DNA from: Clostridiales bacterium
Lineage (GTDB): Bacteria > Bacillota > Clostridia > WRLR01
Length of the DNA: 7,836 bases
Assembly: GCA_031287655.1 (NCBI GenBank)
Contig: JAITSR010000213.1
Span: forward strand, 1 to 7,836
Direction of reading: 5' to 3'
A program made the translations under genes and the position numbers. Numbering within the stretch: position 1 is the stretch's first letter; each line of letters starts with the position of its first letter. Below, piece after piece: positions 7,679 through 7,836 of this stretch. Under the pieces are notes generated by a model. The model saw nothing but the letters and a program-made list of their open reading frames with translations, was not told where the DNA came from and made no database searches.

Positions 7679-7733
7679 AGTGACCTGCCGCCCGGTTTCT
7701 TGAATCGGACATTCTCCGTTGAAGTTACCTGCC
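7679..7733 (-). repeat. Direct repeat GGCAGGT(A/C)ACT in the leader
   Basis: On the minus strand GGCAGGTAACT (7733-7723) recurs as GGCAGGTCACT (7689-7679), one mismatch in 11. The first copy supplies the 3' strand of helices P1b and P1a. The second could pair with the same CTGCC (7799-7795), extended by GGT (7794-7792) with ACC (7696-7694) across a bulge. The two copies therefore offer mutually exclusive partners for one 5' strand, a pattern found in switching leaders. It may also be coincidence. Confidence 0.5.
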
Positions 7734-7813
7734 TTGATTTGTCGCCCGCCAACCGCGATTTCTCGCAGTTTTCCGCTTTCGCGGGGAGCGGACCGGCAGC
7801 AATCTCCAACTTC
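7721..7813 (-). ncRNA. Candidate structured RNA: three-way junction with two GAAA hairpins
   Basis: Read on the minus strand, this segment folds by eye as follows. P1a pairs GAAGTT (7813-7808) with AACTTC (7726-7721). P1b pairs CTGCC (7799-7795) with GGCAG (7733-7729). P2 pairs GTC and GCTC (7793-7786, one bulged C) with GGGC and GAC (7747-7741). P2 encloses two hairpins: CCGC-GAAA-GCGG at 7784-7773, and AACTGCGA-GAAA-TCGCGGTT at 7770-7751 (8 bp, one G-U). Sixty bases downstream comes the intrinsic terminator. The layout suits a cis-regulatory leader or a small RNA. I do not recognise it as a known riboswitch, T-box, tmRNA, RNase P, 6S or SRP RNA. The fold is by inspection, without energy or covariation support. 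Confidence 0.5.
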
Positions 7814-7836
7814 TTCGTTCCGTGTCGAACAGCAGA

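Noticed and set aside
7507..7836. A promoter for the S10 operon, or a tRNA gene or T-box
   Set aside because: No hexamer pair resembling TTGACA and TATAAT at 16-18 nt spacing was found by eye on the minus strand. There is no tRNA cloverleaf, and the T-box signature GGTGGNACCGCG is absent.

Overview
The window holds a nearly uninterrupted S10-spc ribosomal protein gene cluster, all on the minus strand, read from the right edge towards the left. In transcription order the genes are rpsJ (S10), rplC (L3), rplD (L4), rplW (L23), rplB (L2), rpsS (S19), rplV (L22), rpsC (S3), rplP (L16), rpmC (L29), rpsQ (S17), rplN (L14), rplX (L24), rplE (L5), rpsN (S14, zinc type), rpsH (S8), and the first 11 codons of rplF (L6) at the left edge. 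Long plus-strand frames opposite these genes are antisense shadows of GC-rich coding sequence.

The organism is most likely a GC-rich Gram-positive of the Firmicutes/Clostridia type. S10 and spc blocks are fused in the usual Firmicutes order, S14 is the short CxxC/CxxC zinc form, L24 carries two CxxC pairs, and Shine-Dalgarno (SD) sites are strong (GGAGG-like). Three genes (rplC, rplV, rpsQ) start with TTG and one (rpsN) with GTG; each has a well-placed SD. I cannot name a genus.

The junctions are tight and several look translationally coupled: ATGA at rplD/rplW, TGATG at rpsC/rplP, a 14-nt overlap at rplP/rpmC, an 8-nt overlap at rplE/rpsN, and one base between rplN and rplX. Longer gaps (54-81 nt) occur at rplW/rplB, rplB/rpsS, rpsS/rplV and rpsH/rplF; the first two contain inverted repeats.

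Several proteins are longer than is usual for their families: L22 has about 48 extra N-terminal residues, L16 about 30 extra C-terminal residues, L24 about 17 at the N-terminus and L23 about 17 at the C-terminus.

The 330 nt upstream of rpsJ (7507-7836) hold no recognisable gene. On the minus strand they fold by eye into a compact structured RNA: a closing helix, a three-way junction and two GAAA-capped hairpins. A clear intrinsic terminator follows, about 110 nt before the rpsJ start. This could be an attenuating leader of the operon, a separate small RNA, or the 3' end of an upstream transcription unit. It is the least explained part of the window and the best candidate for something undescribed.
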